64,000 bases of DNA from the NCBI RefSeq assembly GCF_000597865.1, contig NZ_CP007452.1:937183-1001182 (forward strand), in the 5' to 3' direction. Positions 47,136 to 57,898 of this stretch are shown here, in pieces. Position 1 is the stretch's first letter, and every line of letters starts with the position of its first letter. The stretch is from Peptoclostridium acidaminophilum DSM 3953. GTDB lineage: Bacteria > Bacillota > Clostridia > Peptostreptococcales > Peptostreptococcaceae. Under the pieces are notes generated by a model. That model did no database searches, had not been told where the DNA came from, and saw nothing but the letters and a program-made list of their open reading frames with translations. The position numbers and the translations under genes are program-made.

Positions 47136-48902
47136 TTGGCGAAATGGATGCTGAAAAGAAGCTCTTGCGACATTGAAAAGCTCTCCAGCAGGATGAAATG
47201 CAGCAAGGTAATACTGGAAATACTGGCAAACAGGGGTTTTAAGACTGAAGCTGAAATCGAAAGATTCATAAATACCACAACAGACGACCTCTATAGCCCT
47301 GGCCTGTTTAAGGATATGGCAAAGGGCGTCCAGTTGGCAAAAGAGGCCATACAAAGGGGCGAAAAAATCACAGTCTATGGAGATTATGATGTCGACGGGG
47401 TTATGAGTAGCTATATATTCTACAGGGCGCTTTCAACATGTGGAGCAAACGTGAGCTGTTACATACCTCACAGGGAGCTTGAAGGCTACGGCATGAACAA
47501 CGAATCGATATACAGGCTCAAAAGCGAAGGCACGGAGCTTATAATAACATGCGACAACGGCATAGCGTCAATAGAGCCCGTGGAGCTTGCAAGAAGCCTT
47601 GGCATGAATGTGGTAGTGACAGACCACCACGAGGTGGCGCATGAGGTCGATGAGAGCGGGGAAAAGCATGTCTGTCTGCCCAATGCAAATGCAATAATAA
47701 ATCCCAAGCAGCCGGATTGCAACTATCCATTCAAGCTGCTCTGTGCAGGAGCCATAGCGTACAAGTTTGCGCTCGCACTCTACAAGGAATTTGGACTCGA
47801 CGAAAAAGAAGCCCTCGAGTTTATGGAATATGCAGCAATAGCTACAATATGCGACGTTGTAGATCTTGTAGGCGAAAACAGAATAATAGCAAAACACGGC
47901 CTGGAAATGCTCAGAAGCACAAAGAACAAGGGCCTAAATGCGCTCATAGAAAGGGCGGGCCTTGTTAAAACAAATGTTGGCACTTATCACGTGGGATTTG
48001 TAATAGGGCCATGCATAAACGCTTCAGGCAGGCTTGAGAGTGCAACTGTTGCACTTGAGCTGCTGCTTTGTCAGGACCAGGACGAGGCAAGAGCTCTGGC
48101 CGAGAGGCTAGTAGCACTCAATGAAGAAAGAAAGCAGCTTACTGAAAAAGGCGTTGAAAGAGTAGCAGGGATAATAGAAAGCACCCGGGGCAGAGATGAC
48201 AGGGTGATAATTGCATACGACGAGCAGCTCCACGAAAGCATTGCGGGGATAGTGGCCGGAAGGATAAAGGAGGCCTACAACATGCCTGCAATAGTGCTTA
48301 CAAACGGCAAAGACATGGTAAAGGGCTCTGCAAGGTCGATTGAAAAGTACAACATGTTCGAAAAGCTCTCTGAATGCAGCGGGCTGATTGAAAGATTCGG
48401 AGGCCACCCCATGGCGGCCGGACTTTCCATAAAACGCGAAAACATAGAAAAACTGAGAATAAAGCTAAACGAGCTGTGCGGACTTACTCTTGACGACATT
48501 GAACCCATAATAAGAATAGACAAGCACCTGTCCATTGAAGAGGTGTCATTCGAGCTTTTCGAAAATATAAGACTGCTCGAGCCTTTCGGCAAGGGAAATC
48601 CGACACCCATATTTGCAGAAAAAAACATTAGGGTCGTGGGAGCAAGACTTCTTGGCAAAAGCTGCAACGTGCTGAAGCTCACATGCATGAGGCGAGGCTG
48701 CTTGGAAAAAATCGATGCCATTTGCTTTGGTGGAGCCAAGAAGTTTGAAGAACTTATAAGGCAAAAATTCGGAGATGTTGTGTACGATGACATCATCAAA
48801 AAGGGCACCTGCAGCCTGGATATGGATTTTGTATATACCATAGGAGTTAATGAATATATGGGCAGAAAAAACCTCCAGTTGCTCCTTAAAGATTTCAGAT
48901 AG
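47136..48902 (+). CDS. recJ: Single-stranded-DNA-specific exonuclease RecJ
   Basis: 588 residues, 5'-3' exonuclease of the DHH family used in recombination and mismatch or base excision repair. YGDYDVDGVMSS, CDNGIAS, VTDHHEVAH, and the DHHA1 domain FGGHPMAAGLS, then a C-terminal OB domain. Start TTG at 47136 (MAKWMLK) fits the family; ATG at 47148 is the alternative. It heads the conserved recJ-apt-rel-dtd-hisS-aspS order. Confidence 0.93.
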   Translation: MAKWMLKRSSCDIEKLSSRMKCSKVILEILANRGFKTEAEIERFINTTTDDLYSPGLFKDMAKGVQLAKEAIQRGEKITVYGDYDVDGVMSSYIFYRALSTCGANVSCYIPHRELEGYGMNNESIYRLKSEGTELIITCDNGIASIEPVELARSLGMNVVVTDHHEVAHEVDESGEKHVCLPNANAIINPKQPDCNYPFKLLCAGAIAYKFALALYKEFGLDEKEALEFMEYAAIATICDVVDLVGENRIIAKHGLEMLRSTKNKGLNALIERAGLVKTNVGTYHVGFVIGPCINASGRLESATVALELLLCQDQDEARALAERLVALNEERKQLTEKGVERVAGIIESTRGRDDRVIIAYDEQLHESIAGIVAGRIKEAYNMPAIVLTNGKDMVKGSARSIEKYNMFEKLSECSGLIERFGGHPMAAGLSIKRENIEKLRIKLNELCGLTLDDIEPIIRIDKHLSIEEVSFELFENIRLLEPFGKGNPTPIFAEKNIRVVGARLLGKSCNVLKLTCMRRGCLEKIDAICFGGAKKFEELIRQKFGDVVYDDIIKKGTCSLDMDFVYTIGVNEYMGRKNLQLLLKDFR

Positions 48903-48943
48903 ACTATTATTGCAATTGTGAAAACAGAGTGAGTTGCAAAATG

Positions 48944-48972
48944 TTGATTAAATTATTATGAAAAGATATAAT
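48944..48972 (+). promoter_or_regulatory. Promoter upstream of apt
   Basis: TTGATT (48944-48949), 17-base spacer, consensus TATAAT (48967-48972). apt begins about 92 bases downstream. Confidence 0.72.
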
Positions 48973-49064
48973 AGTATTATTATCTGTTTTTAAGTAATGT
49001 AAAATAATGACATTCGAGTCATGCTTTTCTAAATACAGCTTCAAACATGGGAGGACAAGCACTA

Positions 49065-49583
49065 ATGGATTTGAAGGAGGCAATAAGAGAGGTAGAGGGT
49101 TTTCCGAAGGAAGGGATAAATTTCAAGGACATAACTCCCCTTCTAAAGGACGGGAAGGCTTTCAGGAATGCTATAGATGCAATTGTTAACAATATAAAGA
49201 ACAAGGACATAGACATAGTTGTTGGCCCCGAGGCGAGAGGTTTTCTGCTTGGAGCGCCTGTGGCGTATGCTATAGGAGCCGGTTTTGTACCGGTAAGAAA
49301 GCCGGGCAAGCTTCCTTGGGAGACGGAGTCCTACGACTATGATCTTGAGTATGGGGAAGACAGCCTTGAAATACACAAGGACGCCATACATCCGGGGACC
49401 AAGGTGGCTATAGTTGACGATCTTTTGGCTACTGGCGGAACTACAAAGGCAGTCATAGAGCTTATTGAAAAGCTCGGCGGAGAGGTCGTGGCCGTCGAGT
49501 ATCTGATAGAGCTTGAATTCCTGAATGCCAGGGAGTTGCTGAAAGGATACGCTGTAGATTCCGTGATTAAATACAACGACTGA
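49065..49583 (+). CDS. apt: Adenine phosphoribosyltransferase
   Basis: 172 residues, the standard length. Salvages adenine to AMP with [47 protein letters not shown] and PRPP motif [19 protein letters not shown] at 49065 follows GGGAGG by 10 bases; a start at 49047 would overlap that site. Upstream of rel, as in other Firmicutes. Confidence 0.95.
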   Translation: MDLKEAIREVEGFPKEGINFKDITPLLKDGKAFRNAIDAIVNNIKNKDIDIVVGPEARGFLLGAPVAYAIGAGFVPVRKPGKLPWETESYDYDLEYGEDSLEIHKDAIHPGTKVAIVDDLLATGGTTKAVIELIEKLGGEVVAVEYLIELEFLNARELLKGYAVDSVIKYND

Positions 49584-49618
49584 TAAATTATTTTAGTAAT
49601 TTGGATAGGGTGATTCTT

Positions 49619-51817
49619 ATGTTGGAAAATCTGTTGCTAAGCATAGAACAATATAGTCCCGAAAGCAATCTGGAGCTCATTATAAAAGCATACAACCTTG
49701 CTGAAAGTGCGCACGTGGGACAATATAGAAAATCTGGAGAAAAGTATTTTATACATCCTGTGAGCGTGGCAAAAATACTTGTCGAGCTTCAGCTCGACAC
49801 AGTAACTGTAGCTGCCGGCCTTTTGCACGACGTAATAGAGGATACAAAATATACTTATGAAGATTTGAGCAATATCTTCGGGCAGGAAATAGCCGACCTT
49901 GTGGACGGGGTTACAAAACTCGGAAAGATTGAATACAAATCTAAAGAAGAGACCCAGGCTGAAAATATCAGAAAGATGTTTATTGCCATGGCGAAAGACA
50001 TAAGGGTCGTGCTCATAAAGCTTGCAGACAGACTTCACAACATGAGAACGCTAAACTACATGTCTGAAAGCAAGGCGCAGGAAAAGGCGAGAGAGACAAT
50101 TGAGATATATGCGCCAATAGCAAACAGGCTTGGTATGTCAAAGATAAAATTCGAGCTAGAGGATACTGCCCTCAGATATCTCGATCCGGAAGGCTACTAT
50201 GAGCTTGTAGATAAGGTAGCCAAGAAGAAAAAGGAAAGAGAAGAATATATACATCAGGTCATAGAAATGCTCAGGGAGCACATAGACGAGCTTGATGTTG
50301 ACTTTGAGATAAGCGGCAGGGCTAAGCATTTCTACAGCATATACAGGAAGATGCACTACCAGGGCAAGAATTTCGAACAGATATACGACCTAACCGGAGT
50401 GAGGGTAATAGTCAACAGCATTAAGGACTGCTACGCTGTTCTTGGTGTTGTCCACACCATATGGAAGCCGCTCCCAGGCCGTTTCAAGGACTACATTGCA
50501 ATGCCAAAGCCGAACATGTACCAGTCGCTGCACACTTCGGTTGTAGGGCTTGACGGAGGTCCGCTCGAGATCCAAATAAGGACATTCGAGATGAACAAAA
50601 CCGCTGAACTCGGTATAGCTGCTCACTGGAAGTACAAGGAAGGCAAGTCCGGAGCAGATAAGAGCGACCTTGACAAGAAGCTTTCCTGGCTTCGTCAGAT
50701 GATGGAGCTGCAGGATGACCTCAACGATCCGAGGGAGTTCATGGAAGCTCTCAAGATAGACCTGTTCACAAATCAGGTGTTTGTATTTTCACCAAAAGGA
50801 GACGTCATAGAACTTCCAGCAGGCTCAACACCGATTGACTTTGCATACAAAGTCCATACCGACGTGGGCAATAGGTGCATAGGAGCCAAGGTTGACGGGA
50901 GAATGGTTCCGCTCGATTACAAGCTCAAAAACGGAAACATAGTGCACGTAGTTACTTCGGGACACAGCACGGGACCAAGCAGGGACTGGCTTAATGTAGC
51001 CAAGAGCACGCAGGCAAAGAATAAAATAAGGCAATGGTTCAGGAAGGCCAACAGGACCGAGAACATAGAAAAAGGCAAGGAGCTGTTTGATCGTGAGCTC
51101 AAAAGAAACGGTATTACACAGACAGAGGGGCTAAAGCACAAATATGTGGCTTCAGTCATGAAAAAGTTCAACTACGCCAATGAAGATGAGATGTACGCAG
51201 CTGTAGGCTATGGAGGCATAACGCCGGCTCAGATAATTGGCAAGCTGAAAATAGAGATGGAAAAGGATTCTGTAAAGGACGAGAGCAAAAGAGACAGTGA
51301 GATTCTTGAGCGTATGCAGGAAAAGCAAGAAAAGGAAAGAGAGCAACAGCCAAGGGAAAAAGGAAGAGGCCAGGGAGTCATAGTAAAGGGAGTAGGCAAT
51401 ATACTTGTGAGATTTGCAAAGTGCTGCAATCCGCTTCCAGGCGATGATATAGTGGGCTTTATAACGAAAGGCCGCGGAGTATCTATACACAGGAGTGACT
51501 GCTCCAGCATAGACCTCTCAGACCCGGAGATCAGCGGCAGGTTGCTTGAGGTTAGGTGGGATCTTGAGAAGGCGGCTTCTTTTGAGGCTGAGATAAAAGT
51601 CAAGGGAGTAGACAGGCAGGGAATCATATCTGAGATAACGCAGATGCTGGCTGCTGAAAAGATATCGCTCAACGGCATAAATGCGAGGACGACAAAGGAT
51701 GGAATGCTAAACATGACCATACATCTTCCTATAGAAAATAAGGAACAGTTAAAGAATGTAATGAACAAGATTAAGAATCTCTCTGGAGTGCTTGACGTAT
51801 TCAGGGTAGAAAACTAA
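49619..51817 (+). CDS. rel: Bifunctional (p)ppGpp synthetase/hydrolase Rel
   Basis: 732 residues. HD hydrolase (HPVSVAKIL...[12 protein letters not shown], about 45-80), synthetase domain with [23 protein letters not shown] domain ([24 protein letters not shown]), and a C-terminal ACT domain. The RFKD form of the RXKD motif marks bifunctional Rel rather than synthetase-only RelA, which has EXDD. ATG at 49619 follows AGGGTGA by 5 bases. Controls the stringent response. Confidence 0.95.
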   Translation: MLENLLLSIEQYSPESNLELIIKAYNLAESAHVGQYRKSGEKYFIHPVSVAKILVELQLDTVTVAAGLLHDVIEDTKYTYEDLSNIFGQEIADLVDGVTKLGKIEYKSKEETQAENIRKMFIAMAKDIRVVLIKLADRLHNMRTLNYMSESKAQEKARETIEIYAPIANRLGMSKIKFELEDTALRYLDPEGYYELVDKVAKKKKEREEYIHQVIEMLREHIDELDVDFEISGRAKHFYSIYRKMHYQGKNFEQIYDLTGVRVIVNSIKDCYAVLGVVHTIWKPLPGRFKDYIAMPKPNMYQSLHTSVVGLDGGPLEIQIRTFEMNKTAELGIAAHWKYKEGKSGADKSDLDKKLSWLRQMMELQDDLNDPREFMEALKIDLFTNQVFVFSPKGDVIELPAGSTPIDFAYKVHTDVGNRCIGAKVDGRMVPLDYKLKNGNIVHVVTSGHSTGPSRDWLNVAKSTQAKNKIRQWFRKANRTENIEKGKELFDRELKRNGITQTEGLKHKYVASVMKKFNYANEDEMYAAVGYGGITPAQIIGKLKIEMEKDSVKDESKRDSEILERMQEKQEKEREQQPREKGRGQGVIVKGVGNILVRFAKCCNPLPGDDIVGFITKGRGVSIHRSDCSSIDLSDPEISGRLLEVRWDLEKAASFEAEIKVKGVDRQGIISEITQMLAAEKISLNGINARTTKDGMLNMTIHLPIENKEQLKNVMNKIKNLSGVLDVFRVEN

Positions 51818-51857
51818 GCAAATAAACAATAAACATTACAGTATAAGGAGCCTTGAT

Positions 51858-52307
51858 ATGAGAGCTGTAGTTCAAAGGGTAACAAAATCGAGTGTAAAAG
51901 TTGAAGATGAGATTATTGGCAGCGTAGGCAAGGGGCTTATGGTGTTGCTTGGAGTCACGCATGACGACACCGAGGACGATGTCAAATACCTGGCGGAAAA
52001 GATATCGAATCTGAGAATATTCGAGGACGAAAACGAGAAGATGAACCTTTCGCTGCTTGATGTAAAAGGCGAGCTGCTTGCGGTTTCCCAGTTTACACTG
52101 TACGGGGACTGCAGAAAGGGAAGAAGGCCCAATTTCACTGACGCGGCAAAGCCGGACATCGCAAACAGTCTGTATGAGATTTTTGTAAAGGAATTGGAGG
52201 GGATGGGGATACACGTGGAGACCGGAAGCTTCGGCGCTCACATGATGGTCGACATCCTCAATGACGGACCAGTTACAATGCTGCTTGATTCAAAGAGAAG
52301 CTTTTAA
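51858..52307 (+). CDS. dtd: D-aminoacyl-tRNA deacylase
   Basis: 149 residues. Removes D-amino acids (and mischarged glycine) from t[16 protein letters not shown] at the start, [20 protein letters not shown] (SQ motif) and [10 protein letters not shown] (cis-Pro motif, normally NGPVT) are present. AAGGAG precedes the ATG. Follows rel as in Bacillus. Confidence 0.94.
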   Translation: MRAVVQRVTKSSVKVEDEIIGSVGKGLMVLLGVTHDDTEDDVKYLAEKISNLRIFEDENEKMNLSLLDVKGELLAVSQFTLYGDCRKGRRPNFTDAAKPDIANSLYEIFVKELEGMGIHVETGSFGAHMMVDILNDGPVTMLLDSKRSF

Positions 52308-52321
52308 GGAGGATATGCCTT

Positions 52322-52942
52322 ATGTTTATAGAAATAGTGCCAGCTGGTATATATGCTGTTAACTGCTATATAATTGCGGACGATAACAAGGCAGGCGCTG
52401 TCATAGACCCGGGCGGCAGCGCAGACAGGATAATGAAAATAATTGACGAAAACGGCATCGACTTAAAATATATAATAGCAACTCACGGCCATGGAGACCA
52501 CATAGGCGCCGTAGACGAGCTAAGAGCCAGGACAGGAGCTAAATTCATAGCCCACGAGCTCGAAAAGGAAATGCTAAACGACAAGGAAAAAAACCTGACT
52601 GCCTGCATGGGAGTGGAGCATGTGGAAATCGAAGCCGATGAATATGTAAGAGAAGGCGACATAATAAAGGTAGGAGATTTAAGTCTTGAAATAATCCATA
52701 CGCCAGGACATACGCCGGGCGGAATGTGCATAAGAACCGGCGAATATCTTTTTACGGGGGACACTCTGTTTGCTCTCTCGGTAGGCAGGTCAGACCTTTT
52801 CGGAGGGGACTACGGCAAGCTTAAAGAATCCCTCAAAAAACTAAAGGGCATGGATGACCATCTCAAAGTGCTTCCCGGACACGGAAGCGCCAGCACGCTG
52901 AAGAATGAGAAAAAAAGAAATTCATACATGAATGAGGTTTAG
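52322..52942 (+). CDS. MBL-fold (glyoxalase II-like) metallohydrolase
   Basis: 206 residues. Metal motif THGHGDHIGAV, HTPGHTPGGM, FTGDTLF and PGHG in the usual order. YrvJ/YqgX-type proteins of this position hydrolyse glutathione- or bacillithiol-thioesters or have unknown substrates. It lies between dtd and hemZ, with a 3-base gap to hemZ. Confidence 0.9.
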   Translation: MFIEIVPAGIYAVNCYIIADDNKAGAVIDPGGSADRIMKIIDENGIDLKYIIATHGHGDHIGAVDELRARTGAKFIAHELEKEMLNDKEKNLTACMGVEHVEIEADEYVREGDIIKVGDLSLEIIHTPGHTPGGMCIRTGEYLFTGDTLFALSVGRSDLFGGDYGKLKESLKKLKGMDDHLKVLPGHGSASTLKNEKKRNSYMNEV

Positions 52943-52945
52943 ACT

Positions 52946-54442
52946 ATGCTTCAAGTGATTTTAGATAAAAGTGAATTTGAATACGAGGTTGGCGAGCTGA
53001 TAAAGCTTTTTGAAACGGATTTTGCTTTTTCAGGCGGGCTGCCTGAATCCGGTGATGTGCTGAGGCTGGAGTTCTTCGAGGATAAAGAGTTCATGGGCTG
53101 CAAGGCCAGCTATATTCAAAACGCAGTGATTCAGCAGAGCCACACAGAAAAAATTGAGCTGACAGACACTATTGACTCTCGGATGTTAAAAAGGGAGTCA
53201 AAAATTTTGACCAAAAGATGCATATACGAGCTCCTCTCAAGAGTACATGGAACAAAGCCGCCTTGGGGGGTGCTTACAGGGATTAGACCCACCAAGATAG
53301 TTCAGGAGCTGCTCGACCATGACATGGGGGAAGAGGACATAAATCTCGAGCTGGAGAATAAGTACAAGCTTTCGGCTGAGAAGGCCAGTATGGCCACGGC
53401 AATCGCCATTACGGAGAGAAAATACATATATCCTCCTGATGAGAGCAAGATAGCACTTTACGTGAGTATACCATTTTGCCCTACAAGATGCATATATTGC
53501 TCTTTCCCTTCAAATACGCTCAAGCAGTGGGGACACCTCAAGGCTGAGTATGTAAAGACGCTGATTTACGAGATAGAGCAGACCGCCAAAATGGTAAGCA
53601 GGTGGGGCAAGACACTCGAAAGCGTATACATAGGAGGCGGCACGCCAACGACGCTCAGCGCGGCCGAGCTAAAGGAGCTTATCACATCCATAAGAGACAG
53701 CTTTGATTTTTCAGGCGTCAAGGAGTTCACCGTCGAAGCCGGAAGGGTAGACACAATCGACGAGGAGAAGCTGACAACTCTTAGGGATTTGGACATCGAC
53801 AGAATAAGCATAAACCCGCAGACCATGAACGATGCTACTCTAAAGCGCATAGGAAGGAACCATACGTCGGCAGACGTGGAAGCCGCCTTCAAAATGGCCA
53901 GAGGCATGGGCTTTGCCAATATAAACATGGACATAATACTCGGGCTTCCGGGTGAGCAGCCGAGCGATGTGGAGGCCACGCTAAAGCGAATAGCAGAGCT
54001 TTCACCGGAGAGCCTCACCGTCCACACTATGGCCATAAAAAGGGCGTCTAATCTCAGGAGTGAGGTTGGCGAGCACAGCCTTGCGGACTATGAAGAGATG
54101 GAGAAGATGGTCGATATTTCAGCCACGTATGCCAAGAACATGGGGCTGGTACCGTACTATATGTACAGGCAGAAGTATATGCTGGGAAACCTTGAAAACA
54201 TAGGTTATGCACGGCCCGGTTGCGAATGCATATACAACATGAACATAATGGAGGAACAGCAGTCCATTATGGCCGTTGGGGCCGGAGGGATATCAAAGCT
54301 GGTCTACCACGATGAAAACAGGCTCGAAAGAGTCCCAAACGTCAAGGATATACAGCACTATATTGCAAGAATAGACGAAATGATAAAAAGAAAAGAAGAG
54401 GAGGTTTTCAAGAATGCTAACACAGGCGCCAAGAGGCACTAA
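52946..54442 (+). CDS. hemZ: HemZ-type radical SAM coproporphyrinogen dehydrogenase-like protein
   Basis: 498 residues. Radical SAM motif PFCPTRCIYCSFPS (CxxxCxxC), YIGGGTPTTLS, LPGEQPSDVEAT and an N-terminal domain of about 160 residues that distinguishes HemZ from HemN/HemW. Annotated for oxygen-independent coproporphyrinogen III oxidation, though this is uncertain in many clostridia; no other heme genes are nearby. Overlaps hisS by 29 bases. Confidence 0.88.
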   Translation: MLQVILDKSEFEYEVGELIKLFETDFAFSGGLPESGDVLRLEFFEDKEFMGCKASYIQNAVIQQSHTEKIELTDTIDSRMLKRESKILTKRCIYELLSRVHGTKPPWGVLTGIRPTKIVQELLDHDMGEEDINLELENKYKLSAEKASMATAIAITERKYIYPPDESKIALYVSIPFCPTRCIYCSFPSNTLKQWGHLKAEYVKTLIYEIEQTAKMVSRWGKTLESVYIGGGTPTTLSAAELKELITSIRDSFDFSGVKEFTVEAGRVDTIDEEKLTTLRDLDIDRISINPQTMNDATLKRIGRNHTSADVEAAFKMARGMGFANINMDIILGLPGEQPSDVEATLKRIAELSPESLTVHTMAIKRASNLRSEVGEHSLADYEEMEKMVDISATYAKNMGLVPYYMYRQKYMLGNLENIGYARPGCECIYNMNIMEEQQSIMAVGAGGISKLVYHDENRLERVPNVKDIQHYIARIDEMIKRKEEEVFKNANTGAKRH

Positions 54443-55673
54443 GGACGTTCTTCCGGAGGAATCGCGCAAATGGGTTTACCTTGAGAACATGTTCAGGGAT
54501 GTGTGCGAGGTATTTGGATACAAAGAAATAAGGACACCAGTTTTTGAACATACAGAGCTTTTCAAGCGAAGCATAGGAGAGACTACCGACATAGTCAACA
54601 AGGAGATGTACACTTTCGAGGACAACGGCGGAAGAAGCATAACGCTAAAGCCCGAGGGAACAGCCCCGGTAGTCAGGTCGTTCGTTGAGAATAAGCTTTA
54701 TGCGGACACTCAGCCGACAAAGCTTTTTTATATAACGCCTTGCTTCAGGTATGAAAAACCGCAGGCAGGCAGGCTCAGGGAATTCCACCAGTTCGGAGTG
54801 GAGGCCTTTGGAACCTCGTCGCCAACGATAGATGCAGAGGTAATAGCCCTGGCGTCTGAATTCTTCGGAAGGCTGGGACTTCAAAAGCTGGTAACAAGAA
54901 TAAATTCAGTAGGCTGCCCAAGCTGCAGGAAGCATTACAACGAGGTGCTGAGAAGCTACCTTGACAGCAAAAAGGAAGGCCTTTGCCACACATGCATAGA
55001 AAGATCCGAGAAGAACCCTATGAGGGTTATAGACTGTAAAAACGAGGGCTGTCAGAGCATAATAAAGGACATACCTTTGATGATTGATTATATATGTGAC
55101 GAATGCAAGGAACACTTCGACAAGCTCAAGCTTTCGCTCGAGAACATGGAGATACCTTATGAAGTGGATCCAAGGATAGTAAGGGGACTTGACTACTATA
55201 CAAAGACGGCATTCGAGATAATATCTGAAGACATAGGAGCCCAAAGCACAGTGTGCGGCGGAGGCAGGTACGACAAGCTTGCGGAGGAGATAGGCGGCCC
55301 TAATACTCCGGGAATAGGCTTTGGAATGGGAATAGAGAGACTGCTGCTTACGATAGAAAACAATGGAATTGCTCTTCCACTGACAGAGGGTATAGACATT
55401 TTCATAGTGGCGATAGGTGAAAAGGCTGAGCTTGAAAGCTTAAAGATACTTTCGCAGCTCAGAAAGAAAGGAATATCTGCAGACAAGGACCATATGCAGC
55501 GAAGCGTGAAGGCCCAGTTCAAATATTCCAACAAGCAAAATGCCAGGTATACGATAGTGCTTGGAGACGATGAACTTGAAAACGACTCGGTGACACTTAA
55601 GGATATGAGCAATTCGGAGCAGACACAAATAAAGCTTAGCAGTCTTATAGACGAGCTAAGGAGCAGACTGTAG
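54414..55673 (+). CDS. hisS: Histidyl-tRNA synthetase
   Basis: 419 residues, class II synthetase. Motif 1 region at the N-terminus (APRGTKDVLPEES), motif 2 FRYEKPQAGRLREFHQFGVE, histidine loop RGLDYYTKTAFEI, motif 3 GIGFGMGIERLLL, then the anticodon domain. GAGGAGG lies 9 bases before the ATG inside hemZ. Confidence 0.96.
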   Translation: MLTQAPRGTKDVLPEESRKWVYLENMFRDVCEVFGYKEIRTPVFEHTELFKRSIGETTDIVNKEMYTFEDNGGRSITLKPEGTAPVVRSFVENKLYADTQPTKLFYITPCFRYEKPQAGRLREFHQFGVEAFGTSSPTIDAEVIALASEFFGRLGLQKLVTRINSVGCPSCRKHYNEVLRSYLDSKKEGLCHTCIERSEKNPMRVIDCKNEGCQSIIKDIPLMIDYICDECKEHFDKLKLSLENMEIPYEVDPRIVRGLDYYTKTAFEIISEDIGAQSTVCGGGRYDKLAEEIGGPNTPGIGFGMGIERLLLTIENNGIALPLTEGIDIFIVAIGEKAELESLKILSQLRKKGISADKDHMQRSVKAQFKYSNKQNARYTIVLGDDELENDSVTLKDMSNSEQTQIKLSSLIDELRSRL

Positions 55674-55698
55674 TAATATTTGAAGGAGGTATTTTCTA

Positions 55699-57477
55699 AT
55701 GGATACGCTAGGCGGCTTGAAAAGGACCCACTACTGCGGAAGCCTCAGAGAAGCAAACATAGGTGAAGACGTGGTACTCATGGGATGGGTCCAGAGGAAA
55801 AGAAACCTGGGAGGTCTCATATTTGTAGACCTCAGAGACAGGGATGGAATAACGCAGATAGTATTTGATACGGATATTTCGCCTGAGGCCTTCAACAAGG
55901 CAGAAAAGCTTGGTTCGGAATATGTAATTGCTGTAATGGGAAAGGTGTATGAGAGAGAATCCAAAAACCCAAACATGCCAACTGGGGATATCGAGGTTTT
56001 CGCCCAGGAAATCAGGGTGCTAAACAGCGCACAGACTCCGCCTATATATATAAAGGATGATGATGACGTATCGGAGGCACTCAGACTTAAATACAGATAC
56101 CTTGACCTTAGAAAGCCATCAATGCAAAGAAACTTCATACTCAGGCATAAGGTTGCAGGAATAGTCAGGAATTACCTTTCTGAAAATGGATTCCTGGAAA
56201 TAGAAACACCTGTGCTCGGCAAGCCAACGCCTGAAGGCGCAAGGGACTATCTTGTGCCAAGCAGGGTGAACACAGGCAAGTTTTATGCTTTGCCGCAGTC
56301 GCCTCAGCTTTTCAAGCAGCTGCTTATGGTGGCGGGCATGGACAGGTATTTCCAGATTGTCAAGTGTTTCAGGGACGAGGATCTAAGGGCGGACAGGCAG
56401 CCTGAATTCACACAGATAGACTGCGAGATGAGCTTTGTGGAAGCAGAAGATATCATGGGCATAATGGAAGCCATGATGCAAAAAATATTCAAGGAAGCCC
56501 TTGGAGTCGATATAGGAATACCATTCAGGAGAATAACGCACAAAGAGGCCATGGAAAGATACGGCTCGGACAAGCCGGACCTTAGATTCGGCTATGAGCT
56601 TACGGATATTTCCGATGCAGTAAAGGACTGCGGCTTCAAGGTGTTCGCAGATGCTGTAAAGGGCGGCGGAAGCGTAAGAGGGCTCAACATAAGCGGCAGG
56701 GCCGAGGATTTCACAAGGAAGGGCATTACGAAGCTTGAAGACTACGTGAAGACGTACGGCGCCAAGGGACTTGCCTGGATAAAGTGGGGAGCCGAAGGCA
56801 TAAATTCTCCTGTTGCCAAATTCCTCAGCGAGGATGAGATGAAGTCCGTGCTCCAGGCCATGAATGCCAAGGAAGGAGACATACTCTTCTTTGTGGCAGA
56901 TAAAAACAGCGTAGTATACAACTCGCTTGGACAGCTCAGGTGTGAAATAGCCAAAAACCTGGGACTGCTAAGCAAAGAAGTTTACGAGTTTGCATGGGTG
57001 ACAGAATTCCCGCTGTTTGAGTACGACGAGGAGGCTGGCAGGCTTGTGGCTGTGCACCATCCTTTCACATCTCCAATGGATGAGGACTTCGATAAAATCG
57101 AAACAGATCCCGGCTCGATGCGTGCCAAGGCCTACGACATGGTCCTAAACGGCTTCGAGCTTGGAGGAGGAAGCATAAGGATATTCCAGGAAGAGCTTCA
57201 GAAGAAGATGTTCAAGCTGCTTGGATTTACTGAAGAGGATGCGCAAGACAAGTTCGGATTCTTCATAGACGCATTCAAATACGGAACACCTCCGCACGGT
57301 GGCATAGCATTCGGACTTGACAGGATTATAATGCTGCTTGCAGGCGAGGACAATATAAGACAGGTCATAGCATTCCCTAAGACTCAGAATGCATCATGCC
57401 CTCTTACGGAAGCTCCTTCGTATGCAGAGGATGCCCAGCTTGAAGAGCTTGGGATAAAGATAGAAATAAAAGAGTAA
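55699..57477 (+). CDS. aspS: Aspartyl-tRNA synthetase
   Basis: 592 residues, bacterial AspRS length with the GAD insertion. N-terminal OB anticodon domain ([26 protein letters not shown]), motif 2 [18 protein letters not shown], motif 3 [21 protein letters not shown] precedes the ATG. Followed by a terminator and, after csoR-rseC, by 6S RNA. Confidence 0.97.
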   Translation: MDTLGGLKRTHYCGSLREANIGEDVVLMGWVQRKRNLGGLIFVDLRDRDGITQIVFDTDISPEAFNKAEKLGSEYVIAVMGKVYERESKNPNMPTGDIEVFAQEIRVLNSAQTPPIYIKDDDDVSEALRLKYRYLDLRKPSMQRNFILRHKVAGIVRNYLSENGFLEIETPVLGKPTPEGARDYLVPSRVNTGKFYALPQSPQLFKQLLMVAGMDRYFQIVKCFRDEDLRADRQPEFTQIDCEMSFVEAEDIMGIMEAMMQKIFKEALGVDIGIPFRRITHKEAMERYGSDKPDLRFGYELTDISDAVKDCGFKVFADAVKGGGSVRGLNISGRAEDFTRKGITKLEDYVKTYGAKGLAWIKWGAEGINSPVAKFLSEDEMKSVLQAMNAKEGDILFFVADKNSVVYNSLGQLRCEIAKNLGLLSKEVYEFAWVTEFPLFEYDEEAGRLVAVHHPFTSPMDEDFDKIETDPGSMRAKAYDMVLNGFELGGGSIRIFQEELQKKMFKLLGFTEEDAQDKFGFFIDAFKYGTPPHGGIAFGLDRIIMLLAGEDNIRQVIAFPKTQNASCPLTEAPSYAEDAQLEELGIKIEIKE

Positions 57478-57484
57478 ACGCCAG

Positions 57485-57516
57485 AAAACTCGCAGCCGGA
57501 GGTTGCGAGTTTTCTA
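57485..57516 (+). terminator. Terminator after aspS
   Basis: AAAACTCGCA (57485-57494) and TGCGAGTTTT (57504-57513), a perfect 10-bp stem, followed by CTATTT. Confidence 0.88.
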
Positions 57517-57520
57517 TTTG

Positions 57521-57555
57521 TTGAAATTAAAACTCCTATGGTGTACAATATTGTA
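57521..57555 (+). promoter_or_regulatory. csoR promoter with palindromic operator candidate
   Basis: TTGAAA (57521-57526), 17-base spacer, TACAAT (57544-57549). A perfect 12-base palindrome TACAATATTGTA (57544-57555) covers the -10 box, a natural position for autorepression by the CsoR-family protein encoded 38 bases downstream. Confidence 0.6.
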
Positions 57556-57592
57556 TAAATAGCGGCATTGAAAACACTTAACGGAGGTAGGC

Positions 57593-57889
57593 ATGATAGA
57601 AGTTGAAGACAAATCGAAATGCGACAAGGAAGCGGTTATAAAAAGGCTCAGAAGAATAGAAGGCCAGGTCAAGGGAATACAAAGGATGGTCAATGACGGC
57701 AAGTATTGCGTTGACATACTGATACAGGTGGCCGCAGTCAGGTCTGCCATAGACAAGGTGGGAGGAATAATACTCGAAAACCATGTAAAAACATGTGTCA
57801 AGGACACCATCGAAAAATCCTCTGATACTGCCGCAAAAGACAAGGTTATAGACGAGCTTATGTATACCATGCTTAAATTCATGAAGTAG
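57593..57889 (+). CDS. csoR: CsoR-family metal-sensing repressor
   Basis: 98 residues, all-helical tetrameric DUF156 repressor. Copper ligands are matched: Cys39, His64, Cys68, the same spacing as Cys36-His61-Cys65 of M. tuberculosis CsoR. The motif RLRRIEGQVKGIQRMV is the basic DNA-contact helix. Copper sensing is inferred from the ligands; CstR (sulfide) lacks the His, RcnR has a second His in place of the last Cys. No copper exporter is adjacent. AACGGAGGT precedes the ATG. Confidence 0.87.
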   Translation: MIEVEDKSKCDKEAVIKRLRRIEGQVKGIQRMVNDGKYCVDILIQVAAVRSAIDKVGGIILENHVKTCVKDTIEKSSDTAAKDKVIDELMYTMLKFMK

Positions 57890-57898
57890 GTGAGATTA